A model generated the notes under the pieces. The model was not told the origin of the DNA and searched no databases. It saw only the letters and a program-made list of their open reading frames with translations. Shown piece after piece: positions 6,164 to 13,589 of a stretch of DNA of 58,624 bases (positions are counted from its first letter, which is position 1; each line of letters opens with the position of its first letter). The stretch comes from an uncultured Clostridia bacterium. Its GTDB lineage: Bacteria > Bacillota > Clostridia > Christensenellales > Aristaeellaceae. Made by a program: the position numbers and the translations under genes. Location of the stretch: the NCBI GenBank assembly GCA_946407745.1, contig CAMJPQ010000012.1:1-58624 (forward strand), given 5' to 3'.

Positions 6164-6205
6164 CGCACAAGAAAAGCCTTGAAACATAAGCGTTTCGAGG
6201 CTTTT
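6151..6205. repeat. Right attachment repeat (attR)
   Basis: This is the exact copy of bases 1-55, including the tRNA 3' end and the 14-bp terminator hairpin (stem 6172-6185/6192-6205). The true core probably extends left to about 6111. Confidence 0.85.
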
Positions 6206-6299
6206 CTCTTTTTCTGGAAATCATGGAGCCGATGAAACTGGCGACTATTTTGGATACTGCAGCCACAACATGCACAGCGCCGAGGTAGAAAAGTAGATA

Positions 6300-6335
6300 C
6301 GCAAACAAGCCCTCCGTGGTGTCCGGGAAGGGCTT
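6300..6335 (-). terminator. Terminator of the lysC-divIVA operon
   Basis: On the minus strand the stem AAGCCCT/AGGGCTT (6335-6329/6313-6307) is followed by TGTTTGC, 23 bases past the divIVA stop. Confidence 0.6.
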
Positions 6336-6357
6336 GCAGCGGCGGAGCGTATGTATT

Positions 6358-6828
6358 TTATACCTCCGCGATCTTATCCAGCGCTTCCTGCTGTGCCTGA
6401 AGCATCTCAACAAACTTGGAGCGGTAGGAGGCCGCGTTCTGCTTGAGGGCTTCGACCTGGCGGGTCAGGGAGTCCTTTTCATCCATCAGGTTGCCCAGGC
6501 GCGCCTTGACCTGTTCGTCGGCCTCGGCCAGGATCGAGGCGGCCTTTTTCTGCGCCTCGGCGATGGTCTCGTCCTTGACCTTCTGCGCCATGTCCAGGAT
6601 GCCGAAGACGGCGTTCTTGTCGGCAGCCTCCGTCGCGGCAGGAGTGGAGGCGGCCAGCGATTTGGCTTCGTTCAGCTGCTGGGTCAGCGTGGAAATTTCC
6701 TGCTGGAGCAGATCCATCTCGTCGCAGATCTCATCCAGGAAGGTGTCCACCTCCATTTGGCTGTATCCGTCGCGCTCGTGCTTGAACTCTTTGGTCTCGA
6801 TCGTCTCAATGGTGATCTTGTGCTCCAT
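6358..6828 (-). CDS. divIVA: DivIVA-family cell-division/polarity protein
   Basis: This 156-residue protein has the N-terminal DivIVA lipid-binding region (EFKHERDGYSQMEVDTFLDE, about 13-32). Two coiled-coil stretches follow, about 35-55 and 70-155, separated by an Ala/Thr-rich linker. DivIVA proteins sense negative membrane curvature and place division or wall-growth factors at septa and poles. AAAGGAG lies eight bases before the ATG. It is the last gene of the ylm-type cluster (sepF, yggT, ylmH upstream), the conserved Firmicutes order. Typical length is 150-170 residues. Confidence 0.93.
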   Translation of the reverse strand: MEHKITIETIETKEFKHERDGYSQMEVDTFLDEICDEMDLLQQEISTLTQQLNEAKSLAASTPAATEAADKNAVFGILDMAQKVKDETIAEAQKKAASILAEADEQVKARLGNLMDEKDSLTRQVEALKQNAASYRSKFVEMLQAQQEALDKIAEV

Positions 6829-6933
6829 GGAAAAGGCTCCTTTCAGGTTGTTATTATGTGCGGCTGACGCTTTGCGCGAAGGCCATGAAAATCATGATAT
6901 ATGCCGCAACAGCGGCCCCGTGCGGAACTCCCC

Positions 6934-7686
6934 TTACCGCCTCCACTGCTCCACGCGCACCGGCAGGCGATCCTTCCGGGTGGGGGAGCCGACCTCTCTG
7001 AGCCGCACCCGGCCGTAGCCACGAACGGAAATCAGGTCGCCTTCGCGCAGAACGCAGTCTGTGCGCGCCTGCGGGATGTGATTGACCTGAACCAGCTCGG
7101 CGCGGATCAGCTCCGCAGCCCTGGCACGTGAGAGATGGAGCGAGGCAGCGACTACCGCGTCCAGCCGGAGGGAAGGAACCGTTGCGGAGGACATCACGCC
7201 CGGCTCGGGCTGAATGACGGGCGGCGCTTCCGGCCTGCGAACAAGCAGAGCGGTTCGTCCTGCTTCCGCCCATTCGCGCTCCAGCAGCGAAGCCATGACT
7301 GGCAGCACATAGAGCATGGCGCAGGGCTCGTCTCCGCCCTGCAGCACCAGGTCACCCGTATGGCTCCGGTCAATGCCCAGTCCCATCAGGCTGCCCAGCA
7401 AATCATGGTGGGCAAGCTGCGCAAACCGCGCGTCCCAGCGGATCTCCAGCCAAAGTGCGGTGAACACCGGCTCTGCGCCCTGCGGGTGGAAACACACCTG
7501 CACGCGCTCCGCGTCCGGCCAGCCGCCGTCAAAAGAGGCTGTCAGTCCATACTGGTGCGCCACGGTCAGCGCAAGCGCTTTTTCCGCGACGGGCAGAAAA
7601 CGCCCGCAGGCGGCTTCGCCGGTTCTGTCCGCCATCTGTGCGGCCTGCTTCAGCCAGAGGGTGGTGCTGTCTCTTGCGTCCGCCAT
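6934..7686 (-). CDS. ylmH: YlmH-type RNA-binding protein with S4 domain
   Basis: This 250-residue protein has the YlmH architecture. A poorly conserved N-terminal half is followed by an RNP-like middle (GDLVLQGGDEPCAMLYVLPV), and then a C-terminal S4 domain (SLRLDAVVAASLHLSRARAA ... VQVNHIPQARTDCVL ... EGDLISVRGYGRVRL). YlmH/RqcP-type proteins bind RNA, and family members act in ribosome quality control with RqcH. It lies between yggT and divIVA, four bases after the yggT stop, with a weak ribosome site suggesting coupling. Confidence 0.88.
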   Translation of the reverse strand: MADARDSTTLWLKQAAQMADRTGEAACGRFLPVAEKALALTVAHQYGLTASFDGGWPDAERVQVCFHPQGAEPVFTALWLEIRWDARFAQLAHHDLLGSLMGLGIDRSHTGDLVLQGGDEPCAMLYVLPVMASLLEREWAEAGRTALLVRRPEAPPVIQPEPGVMSSATVPSLRLDAVVAASLHLSRARAAELIRAELVQVNHIPQARTDCVLREGDLISVRGYGRVRLREVGSPTRKDRLPVRVEQWRR

Positions 7687-7689
7687 CTT

Positions 7690-7953
7690 TTACCAGACAA
7701 AGCTGAACAGGATGCGGCGAAGGAGGCTTAGCAGCAGCAGCGCCACCAGCGGCGACCAGTCGAGGATCTGCGCCGAGGCGGGCAGCTTTGACTGCAGGAA
7801 GCGGCGGATGGGGCCAAGCACCGGCTCCACAATCCGGTCCAGTAGCACTGTCCATTTGTTGGCGACAGGGCGGATCCAGCTCAGCGCCACATGAATGATC
7901 AGCAGGATCTCAAAGATGTTGAATAACCAGTTGATGATGCGAATGATGAACAT
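7690..7953 (-). CDS. yggT: YggT/YlmG family membrane protein
   Basis: Start chosen at 7953, where AAAGGAGG sits seven bases upstream; an in-frame start at 7974 lacks support. The 87-residue product begins FIIRIINWLFNIFEILLIIH (first membrane segment). It continues with LSWIRPVANKW, the conserved loop VLDRIVEPVLGPIRRFL-type motif, and a second segment near LVALLLLSLLRRIL. YggT proteins are two-pass membrane proteins of unclear role in envelope or division processes. The position in the ylm cluster is standard. Confidence 0.9.
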   Translation of the reverse strand: MFIIRIINWLFNIFEILLIIHVALSWIRPVANKWTVLLDRIVEPVLGPIRRFLQSKLPASAQILDWSPLVALLLLSLLRRILFSFVW

Positions 7954-8004
7954 ACAAAGGCCTCCTTTCGCCAAAGTGAAGCATTCGTTGACCGCTGAAG
8001 CACG

Positions 8005-9015
8005 TCAGCTCCTCAGCGGCTCCTCGCGGCGGTAGCTGCCGCGCGCATTGATGTCAGCGCCGGGCCAGCGGGCCGAGGCATCGCGCTGGTTCCAGCTGTC
8101 AATGGTGCGGAAAGCCCGCACCAGCACGGTTTTCGGGGAAATGAGATAGGTATCTGTCAGGGAGATGCGGGTGAGCGTGCAGTCCATGCTGAACGCCGCC
8201 CCGAAAAGGAGATCCGCGCAGCGCTGCTTTTCCCGCTCGTCGTGAATCAGGTCCATGCAGGCGATCACGCTTTCTCCGCGCCGCATGAACTCCATCAGGC
8301 GGTAGCAGTCCGCCAGGCGAGTGACGGAAGCCAGGCGCTCCACATGCTGATAAGCCTGCCCGTCTTCTCCGACAAAACGAGCCTCCGGGGTCGCCTGCGG
8401 CATCATCTGTGCCGGCGGATAGGGCTCCGCGGCCACGGGCACGCTCTGATAAGCTGTCTGCTGGCGGGGCGCTTCCTGCGCCGCAGCGCGCTGGTGGGAG
8501 GCAAAGCCCGTCTGGCCCAGACCGGTCTGATTGAAACCGGTGCCGCTCAGCGGCTTGTTGGCCTGCGAGGAAAAGCCCTGCATTCGCTGCTCTGCCGCTC
8601 CCTGGGCAGACTGCTCCAGCTCGGGCTGAACCACGGGCACGTAGGCGCTCTGCATGGGGATGAAGCTGCTCTGCTGCGGCACGTACGCGCTTTGCTGGGG
8701 CGCGTAGGCGCCTGGCTGCTGTGTGTACATGCTTTGCTGGGGCGCATAGGCGCCCTGCTGGGCAAACTGCTGCTGATAGGGCGGATTATACGTAGGCGGT
8801 GCAGCTTCACTTTCCTCGTCGGAAAACTTTTCCTTCAGCTGGCTGAAAAAACCGGGCTTTTTGCTGCTGGGCTGCTTTTCTATTACAGGATGATAGCCGG
8901 TGTGCCCTCCGTTGGCAAGGCTTCCCTTGACCTGCGGGGCAGAGGTGCCTCTGTCCTCAAAAGGGGAGGCGTTCAGCTTCGACCATACATCCTTCAGGGA
9001 ATCCATCAATGCCAT
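8005..9015 (-). CDS. sepF: SepF-like division protein with long Gln/Pro repeat linker
   Basis: SepF anchors FtsZ filaments to the membrane. This 336-residue version is about twice the usual 150. It has an N-terminal amphipathic helix (LMDSLKDVWSKLN), then about 170 residues of low-complexity linker with repeated (A/V)PQQS units between roughly 75 and 130. A C-terminal SepF/DUF552 core (about 220-310: HVERLASVTRLADCYRLMEF ... GAAFSMDCTLTRI) completes it. It lies between yggS and yggT as in other Firmicutes. The start ATG follows AAGGAG at about ten bases; Met4 is an alternative. Confidence 0.9.
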   Translation of the reverse strand: MALMDSLKDVWSKLNASPFEDRGTSAPQVKGSLANGGHTGYHPVIEKQPSSKKPGFFSQLKEKFSDEESEAAPPTYNPPYQQQFAQQGAYAPQQSMYTQQPGAYAPQQSAYVPQQSSFIPMQSAYVPVVQPELEQSAQGAAEQRMQGFSSQANKPLSGTGFNQTGLGQTGFASHQRAAAQEAPRQQTAYQSVPVAAEPYPPAQMMPQATPEARFVGEDGQAYQHVERLASVTRLADCYRLMEFMRRGESVIACMDLIHDEREKQRCADLLFGAAFSMDCTLTRISLTDTYLISPKTVLVRAFRTIDSWNQRDASARWPGADINARGSYRREEPLRS

Positions 9016-9067
9016 AAGGTACTGTCTCCTTCAGAAAAAGCCTTCTTCGGCTTTCGGCAGGCGCCGC

Positions 9068-9811
9068 TCATCGGTTGGCTGCGCCGTCTTTTTCCGGGTA
9101 GTGCCGCGGCCCGAACAGGGCGCTGCCGATGCGCACGGCGGTTGCGCCGTGCCTGGCGGCCAGCAGGTAATCGCCGCTCATGCCCATGGACAGCTCTTCC
9201 ATGCGCACGCCCTCCGGCGCAATCTCCCGGATATGCTCAAACAGGGCGCGGGTTTCCGCAAAAAGCCCCTCCAGCCAGGCCTGCCCCTCCGGCGAGGGGT
9301 CCGCAATGGGCATCACGGCCATGAGTCCCCGCACACATATGCCGGGCATGCGGGATACCTCCCGCAGCAGCGGAAGGAGCTCTTCTTTCGCCGCGCCGCC
9401 CTTCTGCGGCTCGCCAGCGGGGCTGAGCTGAAGCAGTACAGGCATCACACGGCCGGCTGCCTGCGCCCGCCGGTCAATCTCCCGGGCCAGGGACAGTCTG
9501 TCCACAGACTGGATGCAGCATACATCGTTTATTATATATTTTACTTTGTTGGTTTGCAACTGCCCGATGAGATGAATCTGAAATTTTTCATTTTCCGGTG
9601 CGCCGGCGTGCAATGCGGGCAGCTTTTCCATCAGCTCCTGCACGCGGTTCTCGCCGATTTCAAACTGTCCGAGGGACAAAAGCGGCAGGATCTCCTCAGC
9701 GGTGTGTGTTTTTGTCACCGCGATGATTCGCGGCGGAGCATAACGCCCCTCGGAGGCTGCCGCCAGCTTTTGCCGGAGTTCCTCCAGGCGGGATTTCAGC
9801 GTTCCGTCCAC
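9068..9811 (-). CDS. yggS: YggS/PLPBP family pyridoxal-phosphate homeostasis protein
   Basis: This 247-residue protein of the alanine-racemase-like TIM-barrel family binds PLP and helps keep free PLP levels in check. The PLP lysine lies in RIIAVTKTHT (about residue 34), followed by GENRVQELMEK and IHLIGQLQTNKVKYI, the family signatures. The C-terminal LSMGMSGDYLLAARHGAT and VRIGSALFG bind the phosphate. The start is GTG behind GAGGAGG. This is the standard partner upstream of sepF in the ylm cluster (ylmE position). Confidence 0.93.
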   Translation of the reverse strand: MDGTLKSRLEELRQKLAAASEGRYAPPRIIAVTKTHTAEEILPLLSLGQFEIGENRVQELMEKLPALHAGAPENEKFQIHLIGQLQTNKVKYIINDVCCIQSVDRLSLAREIDRRAQAAGRVMPVLLQLSPAGEPQKGGAAKEELLPLLREVSRMPGICVRGLMAVMPIADPSPEGQAWLEGLFAETRALFEHIREIAPEGVRMEELSMGMSGDYLLAARHGATAVRIGSALFGPRHYPEKDGAANR

Positions 9812-9825
9812 TTTCGCCGGCCTCC

Positions 9826-11031
9826 TCAGAACAGCTTGACCGTCTGGCCGACATACAAAAGGCCTTCGGTCACCGCGCTGACATAGACTACGCTGCCCTC
9901 CCGCAGCACCACATTGACAGGGATAAAAACCTGCTGTCCGCCGGTCAGCAGCACCACGCCGTCCATTTCATTGTAGCGGTAGATGGCGCGCGCGGGCACC
10001 TTCAGGGTGGGCATATAGTCGCCCAGCTCCACACGGCAGGTGCGCATGTACAGCACGGTCTTGATGTTGCCGGTCGCCCTCAGGCGCACCAGCAGCTCGC
10101 CGCCCGAGCGCACCACGCTCTCCACCACCGCGCCCATCACCTTGTCGCTGTTCTGCTCCAACTGCAGCTGATAGGTCTCTCCCTCCACAGGGGTCCAGTC
10201 ACTGTTGTCCACCAGCATCAGCAGGTGCCAGGTGTCGCTCTGCACCGTGCGGTAGATGGTGGTCCGCCCCTTGGCGGAGGTGGCGGTGTCCGGCATGGCG
10301 CCGTTGATCATTCGGCGCACCTCGCCGGGCGTATAGGTGTCATAGTTGGACGAGGTGAGGCTCAGCTCGTACCCGTCGGTGTAGAAGCTGATAATGCCGT
10401 CGCGCGCGGCGACGTACTGCTTCGTCCACGAATCGATGCGCTGCTGCTGGGCCAGCTCGTCGTCATAAAGGCGGGAGAGGCGCTGGTCCGCGGCGTATTT
10501 TCTCTTCAGATAGTTCTGCCGCGCCGTGATGGCTGTATCCAGCAGGCGCTCCTGGTTGCCCAGGCTGCCCCTGGTGCCGGCGAGTATCTCGCGCACCTCC
10601 TTGGCGCGGCTCATCACGTCGCTCTCTATGCGGGTGAGTGAGGCGTCGTAGGTGGTTTCGGCGGCAATCAGGCTGATCTGGTAATCGCGGATCTGGTCGC
10701 GGTAATCCTGCAGGCTGGTCAGCTCCTTGGTGGAAAAGCCGGAGGAAAACACGTTGCAGATGGGCATGTTGCGGTTGATGGTCGCACCCTCTGTGGCCAG
10801 GTATTCGATGCTGGTCACACCCTCCGCGTCATAGGCGATTTCGTCGCGCACAATCAGCGCGGTGCCTGAATAGTGCGCACCGATGGTGCCCTCCTCAATC
10901 ACGGCGGTGGTCGCCGCGGCCGGGCTGAGGGTGTGAAAAAGGTACAGTCCGCCGCCGGTGATGGCCGCCACAATCAGTATCAGCTGCAGCAGGGTCAATC
11001 CGCCCCGCTCCTCCTGTCTGCCGCGCTGCAA
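9826..11031 (-). CDS. HlyD-like membrane-anchored protein
   Basis: This 401-residue protein has one N-terminal membrane segment (LTLLQLILIVAAITGGGLYL). A biotinyl-lipoyl-like strand region (TIGAHYSGTALIVRDEIAYD) and a long helical hairpin (about 95-200) follow, then beta-rich C-terminal parts ending VSAVTEGLLYVGQTVKLF. This is the plan of HlyD-type adaptor proteins, and similar genes are found in ylm clusters of Clostridia. The start is TTG, supported by AAGGAGG seven bases upstream. No partner transporter is adjacent. Its role near division genes is unknown. Confidence 0.75.
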   Translation of the reverse strand: MQRGRQEERGGLTLLQLILIVAAITGGGLYLFHTLSPAAATTAVIEEGTIGAHYSGTALIVRDEIAYDAEGVTSIEYLATEGATINRNMPICNVFSSGFSTKELTSLQDYRDQIRDYQISLIAAETTYDASLTRIESDVMSRAKEVREILAGTRGSLGNQERLLDTAITARQNYLKRKYAADQRLSRLYDDELAQQQRIDSWTKQYVAARDGIISFYTDGYELSLTSSNYDTYTPGEVRRMINGAMPDTATSAKGRTTIYRTVQSDTWHLLMLVDNSDWTPVEGETYQLQLEQNSDKVMGAVVESVVRSGGELLVRLRATGNIKTVLYMRTCRVELGDYMPTLKVPARAIYRYNEMDGVVLLTGGQQVFIPVNVVLREGSVVYVSAVTEGLLYVGQTVKLF

Positions 11032-11048
11032 GAATGTGCCTCCTTTTG

Positions 11049-12062
11049 TCAGTATCTTCTGCTGCCGTGCCGGCGCTCGTCAGTCACATCGTATATCGTC
11101 AGTCCGCTCTCGCGCTGATACAGCATGCGGTAGCGGTGCCACAGGTCGCGCAGGCTGTAATAGGCCGTGCTGCCTTTGCGGCCATAGCGCTGCGCGAGCT
11201 CCGCAAAGTCCGGAAAGGCGGCGTAGTAATCTTCATCCAGCCGCTCGATGGCCCCAAGAGTCTCCTCCACGGGAGCTAACTCAATTGCGCCGATGTTCTC
11301 TTGGGTCAGCGAGACCAGCAGCGCTCTTCGCTTCGGCAATGGCGGGTCCTTCTCCAAAAGCCACTCCCGCTCCTGGCGGTACACGGCGCCGCTGAGCAGC
11401 GTCCGGCGCGCGGGCGAAACCAGGGCAAGGCTCTCGCTATCCAGCCGGATGCGCTCCAGCCCGGCGCCCCTGCCCTCAGAGTGGGGTACAAACAGGCGCG
11501 TCTGTGCGACGCCGCAGCGCTGCAGGTGATCCGCCAGGCTGTCTGCCTGTGAGGCGTTTGTCTTCATCAGGGGGATGCCCGCGCTGACCCGGAAGCCGAG
11601 ACTTGCCGCCTGCCGCGCCAGCTGAGAGAGAAACAGGAAATCGCCCTTCCTTCCGGCAAAGCGGTCATGATACGCTTCCAGGCCGTAAAAGGTGAAGTTC
11701 ATTTCCTCCACTCCGTGCTGCCTGAGCTCAGTCAGCAGGTGCAGGCTTTCCGCCTCACTGCGAAAGGCAAAGCCGTCCATCTGCAGAAAACGGCCTTGCG
11801 TGCTGCCCAGCTCGTTGAGCAGGTCGATGGCCTCCGTCAGGTGCGGGTGGTCCATGCTGTAGCCGAAATAAAACTGGAAGGAGTAGCCGGGCTTCTCCCG
11901 AGCGATCCACTCCGCAAAGCGGCGCGCGGTTTTCGCGCTGCGTTCAAAGCCGGCGCCATGTGTCTTTCCGTCCCAGCTGAGAAGACAGTAGGCACAGCGG
12001 TTTGCGCAGGGCACGCAGAGTGTCTGCAGCATTACAGATGCTGTGTGTACCGCTTCGGTCAT
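11049..12062 (-). CDS. Radical SAM protein of unknown function
   Basis: This 337-residue protein carries the CxxxCxxC cluster motif early (VPCANRCAYCLLSWDGK, residues about 19-35), followed by a TIM-barrel-like region (FQFYFGYSMDHPHLTEAIDL ... GVEEMNFTFYGLEAYHD). No extra C-terminal FeS cluster or B12 domain is seen. Its start overlaps the stop of the CoA-transferase (ATGA), so they are co-translated. The substrate cannot be guessed; many such proteins modify peptides or act in cofactor biosynthesis. It lies far from the ylm genes functionally but in the same transcript direction. Confidence 0.8.
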   Translation of the reverse strand: MTEAVHTASVMLQTLCVPCANRCAYCLLSWDGKTHGAGFERSAKTARRFAEWIAREKPGYSFQFYFGYSMDHPHLTEAIDLLNELGSTQGRFLQMDGFAFRSEAESLHLLTELRQHGVEEMNFTFYGLEAYHDRFAGRKGDFLFLSQLARQAASLGFRVSAGIPLMKTNASQADSLADHLQRCGVAQTRLFVPHSEGRGAGLERIRLDSESLALVSPARRTLLSGAVYRQEREWLLEKDPPLPKRRALLVSLTQENIGAIELAPVEETLGAIERLDEDYYAAFPDFAELAQRYGRKGSTAYYSLRDLWHRYRMLYQRESGLTIYDVTDERRHGSRRY

Positions 12063-13570
12063 ACTTCCACCTCGAAGGGAATGTAGGGGAAGATGTCGCG
12101 CTCCGGGTCGATGCCGGGATAGACCTCAATCAGCCTCAGCCCCCTCGGAGTGAGGGAGAACACGCAGCGCTCGGTCACATACAGCACCCGCTGGCGGTTT
12201 GCGATGGCCCGCTTGGCGGAGAAGGAGACGCTCTTCACCTCATCCACAAATTTGGGTACGCTGCCGTTCTGCACCACGGAGACAAGGCCGCCCTTGCGCT
12301 CCACCACCAGACCCTTGGTATTCAGGGTAAGGCAGAACACAACGGTGGGCGTCTTGGCGGTGATATTGGCAAAGCCGCCGATGCCGGCAAAGGTGCCGGG
12401 CCCCTTATGTGCGTTGACATTGCCGTGCCTGTCCACCTCCAGCGCACCCATGAAGCACACATCCAGACCGCCGTTGTTGTACAGATCAAACTGGTTGGAC
12501 ATGTCGTGGATGGAGGTGGCGCCGATCATTGCGCCGAAAACACGCCCGGAGGCGGGGAAGCCGCCCACGCCGCCGCTTTCCACCGTGAGGGTGATATGGT
12601 CCAGGATGCCGTTTTTCCTGGCGTATCGGCATATCGTTTCGGGAATGCCGATGCCGATGTTCACAATGTCGTCCCGGCGCAGCTCCTGGGCAGCCCTGCG
12701 GCCGATGATGCGCGCCGCCTCGCTGTCCTTCTTCTGCACCCCGTCCAGTGACTCGATCTTTTCCGACCAGCCCTGCCAGTCGTCGTAGGAGATTTCAAAG
12801 GAGCCTGTCAGCGCGGAATAGGCTTCATCACGCCACACGGCAGGCTCTACCACAATCGCGTCCACAAGGCAGCCCGGAATGACCGCGTTGCGGGGGCGGG
12901 AGGGAACATCCACCAGCTTGTCCACCTGCACAATCACGATGCCGCCGTTGGCCTTGGTTGCCTGGCAGATGGACAGCGCGTCGCCGCTGAGGTACATGTC
13001 GTCAAAGGTGATATTTCCCTTTTTATCCGCGGCTGTGCCCTTGATCAGGGCGACGGTGATCTTGGGCAGCTTATAATAGAGAAACTCCTCGCCGTCCACC
13101 TCGACCACCTTGACCAGGTTCTGGTCCTTGCTCACGGCGTTGATGCCGGGGCCCTCCCGCCGTGGGTCGACGAATATGTCAAGACCCACCTTGCTCAGAG
13201 CGCCGGGCAGGCCGCCGGCCTGCGCGCGGATGGCATGGCTGATGCAGCCCAGCGGCAGGTTGTAGGCCTCAAAATCATCCTCCAGCACCAGCTTCTTGGT
13301 GGAGGGCATGGCGCCGAAGTGGCCGCAGATGAGCCGGTCCACCGCACCCTCACGGATGTACCCCTCGGCGCAGGAATTCTCCTCCCACTCGCCAAAGCCG
13401 GCGGAGGAGATCATGGTCAGGTGCCTGGGCGTCCGGATGTCGTGAAAGCGGCGGTAAATGGCCGCGTGCAGTTCGGAGGGAATTTCAATGCCAACAAAGG
13501 AATTGACACAGATGCAGTCCCCGTCGCGAATGAGGCGGATGGCCTCGTCGGCTGTCATCAGTTGAAACAT
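12059..13570 (-). CDS. Acyl-CoA:acetate/propionate CoA-transferase (family I)
   Basis: This 503-residue protein fuses the alpha and beta halves of a family I CoA-transferase, as in propionate CoA-transferase (Pct/YdiF). The N-terminal half has NSFVGIEIPSELHAAIYRRF and KIT(V)ALIKGTAADKKGNI. The C-terminal half has VNIGIGIPETICRYARKNG and the catalytic Glu in LTVESGGVGGFPASG. It would move CoA between short-chain acids such as acetate, propionate or butyrate in fermentation. AAGGAG lies five bases before the ATG. It sits between lysC and the radical SAM gene, an uncommon neighbourhood. Confidence 0.88.
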   Translation of the reverse strand: MFQLMTADEAIRLIRDGDCICVNSFVGIEIPSELHAAIYRRFHDIRTPRHLTMISSAGFGEWEENSCAEGYIREGAVDRLICGHFGAMPSTKKLVLEDDFEAYNLPLGCISHAIRAQAGGLPGALSKVGLDIFVDPRREGPGINAVSKDQNLVKVVEVDGEEFLYYKLPKITVALIKGTAADKKGNITFDDMYLSGDALSICQATKANGGIVIVQVDKLVDVPSRPRNAVIPGCLVDAIVVEPAVWRDEAYSALTGSFEISYDDWQGWSEKIESLDGVQKKDSEAARIIGRRAAQELRRDDIVNIGIGIPETICRYARKNGILDHITLTVESGGVGGFPASGRVFGAMIGATSIHDMSNQFDLYNNGGLDVCFMGALEVDRHGNVNAHKGPGTFAGIGGFANITAKTPTVVFCLTLNTKGLVVERKGGLVSVVQNGSVPKFVDEVKSVSFSAKRAIANRQRVLYVTERCVFSLTPRGLRLIEVYPGIDPERDIFPYIPFEVEV

Positions 13571-13589
13571 GGGCGCTCCTTTTCGGCCG

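Larger units (their letters stand above)
1..6205. mobile_element. Compact integrated element in tRNA-Leu (phage-like or satellite-like)
   Basis: The segment is bounded by identical 55-bp direct repeats (1-55 and 6151-6205) that hold the 3' end of a tRNA-Leu and its terminator. Inside, next to the left repeat, is a tyrosine integrase pointing towards the tRNA. It is followed by an XRE repressor, a divergent operon of small DNA-binding and nuclease genes, and a ribbon-helix-helix control locus. Paired GGGGTTTA repeats lie near both ends. No capsid, terminase, portal, relaxase or replication initiator is visible, so it is either a phage remnant keeping only early genes or a small element that depends on a helper. 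The left boundary may extend upstream of base 1. Confidence 0.85.

Noticed and set aside
5949-6182. A 77-aa frame with repeated FGVYFG/WGLFWG residues
   Set aside because: It is only a translation of the GGGGTTTA repeats and the tRNA fragment; no ribosome site.
6114-6413. A 99-aa minus-strand frame ending in PKAGLEPARFKANRF
   Set aside because: The C-terminus is antisense tRNA-Leu, a well-known false-gene signature, and the frame overlaps the divIVA terminator and the end of divIVA.
8640-8780. Short-period repeats resembling a CRISPR or tandem array
   Set aside because: They encode the in-frame (A/V)PQQS repeats of the SepF linker; no spacers.
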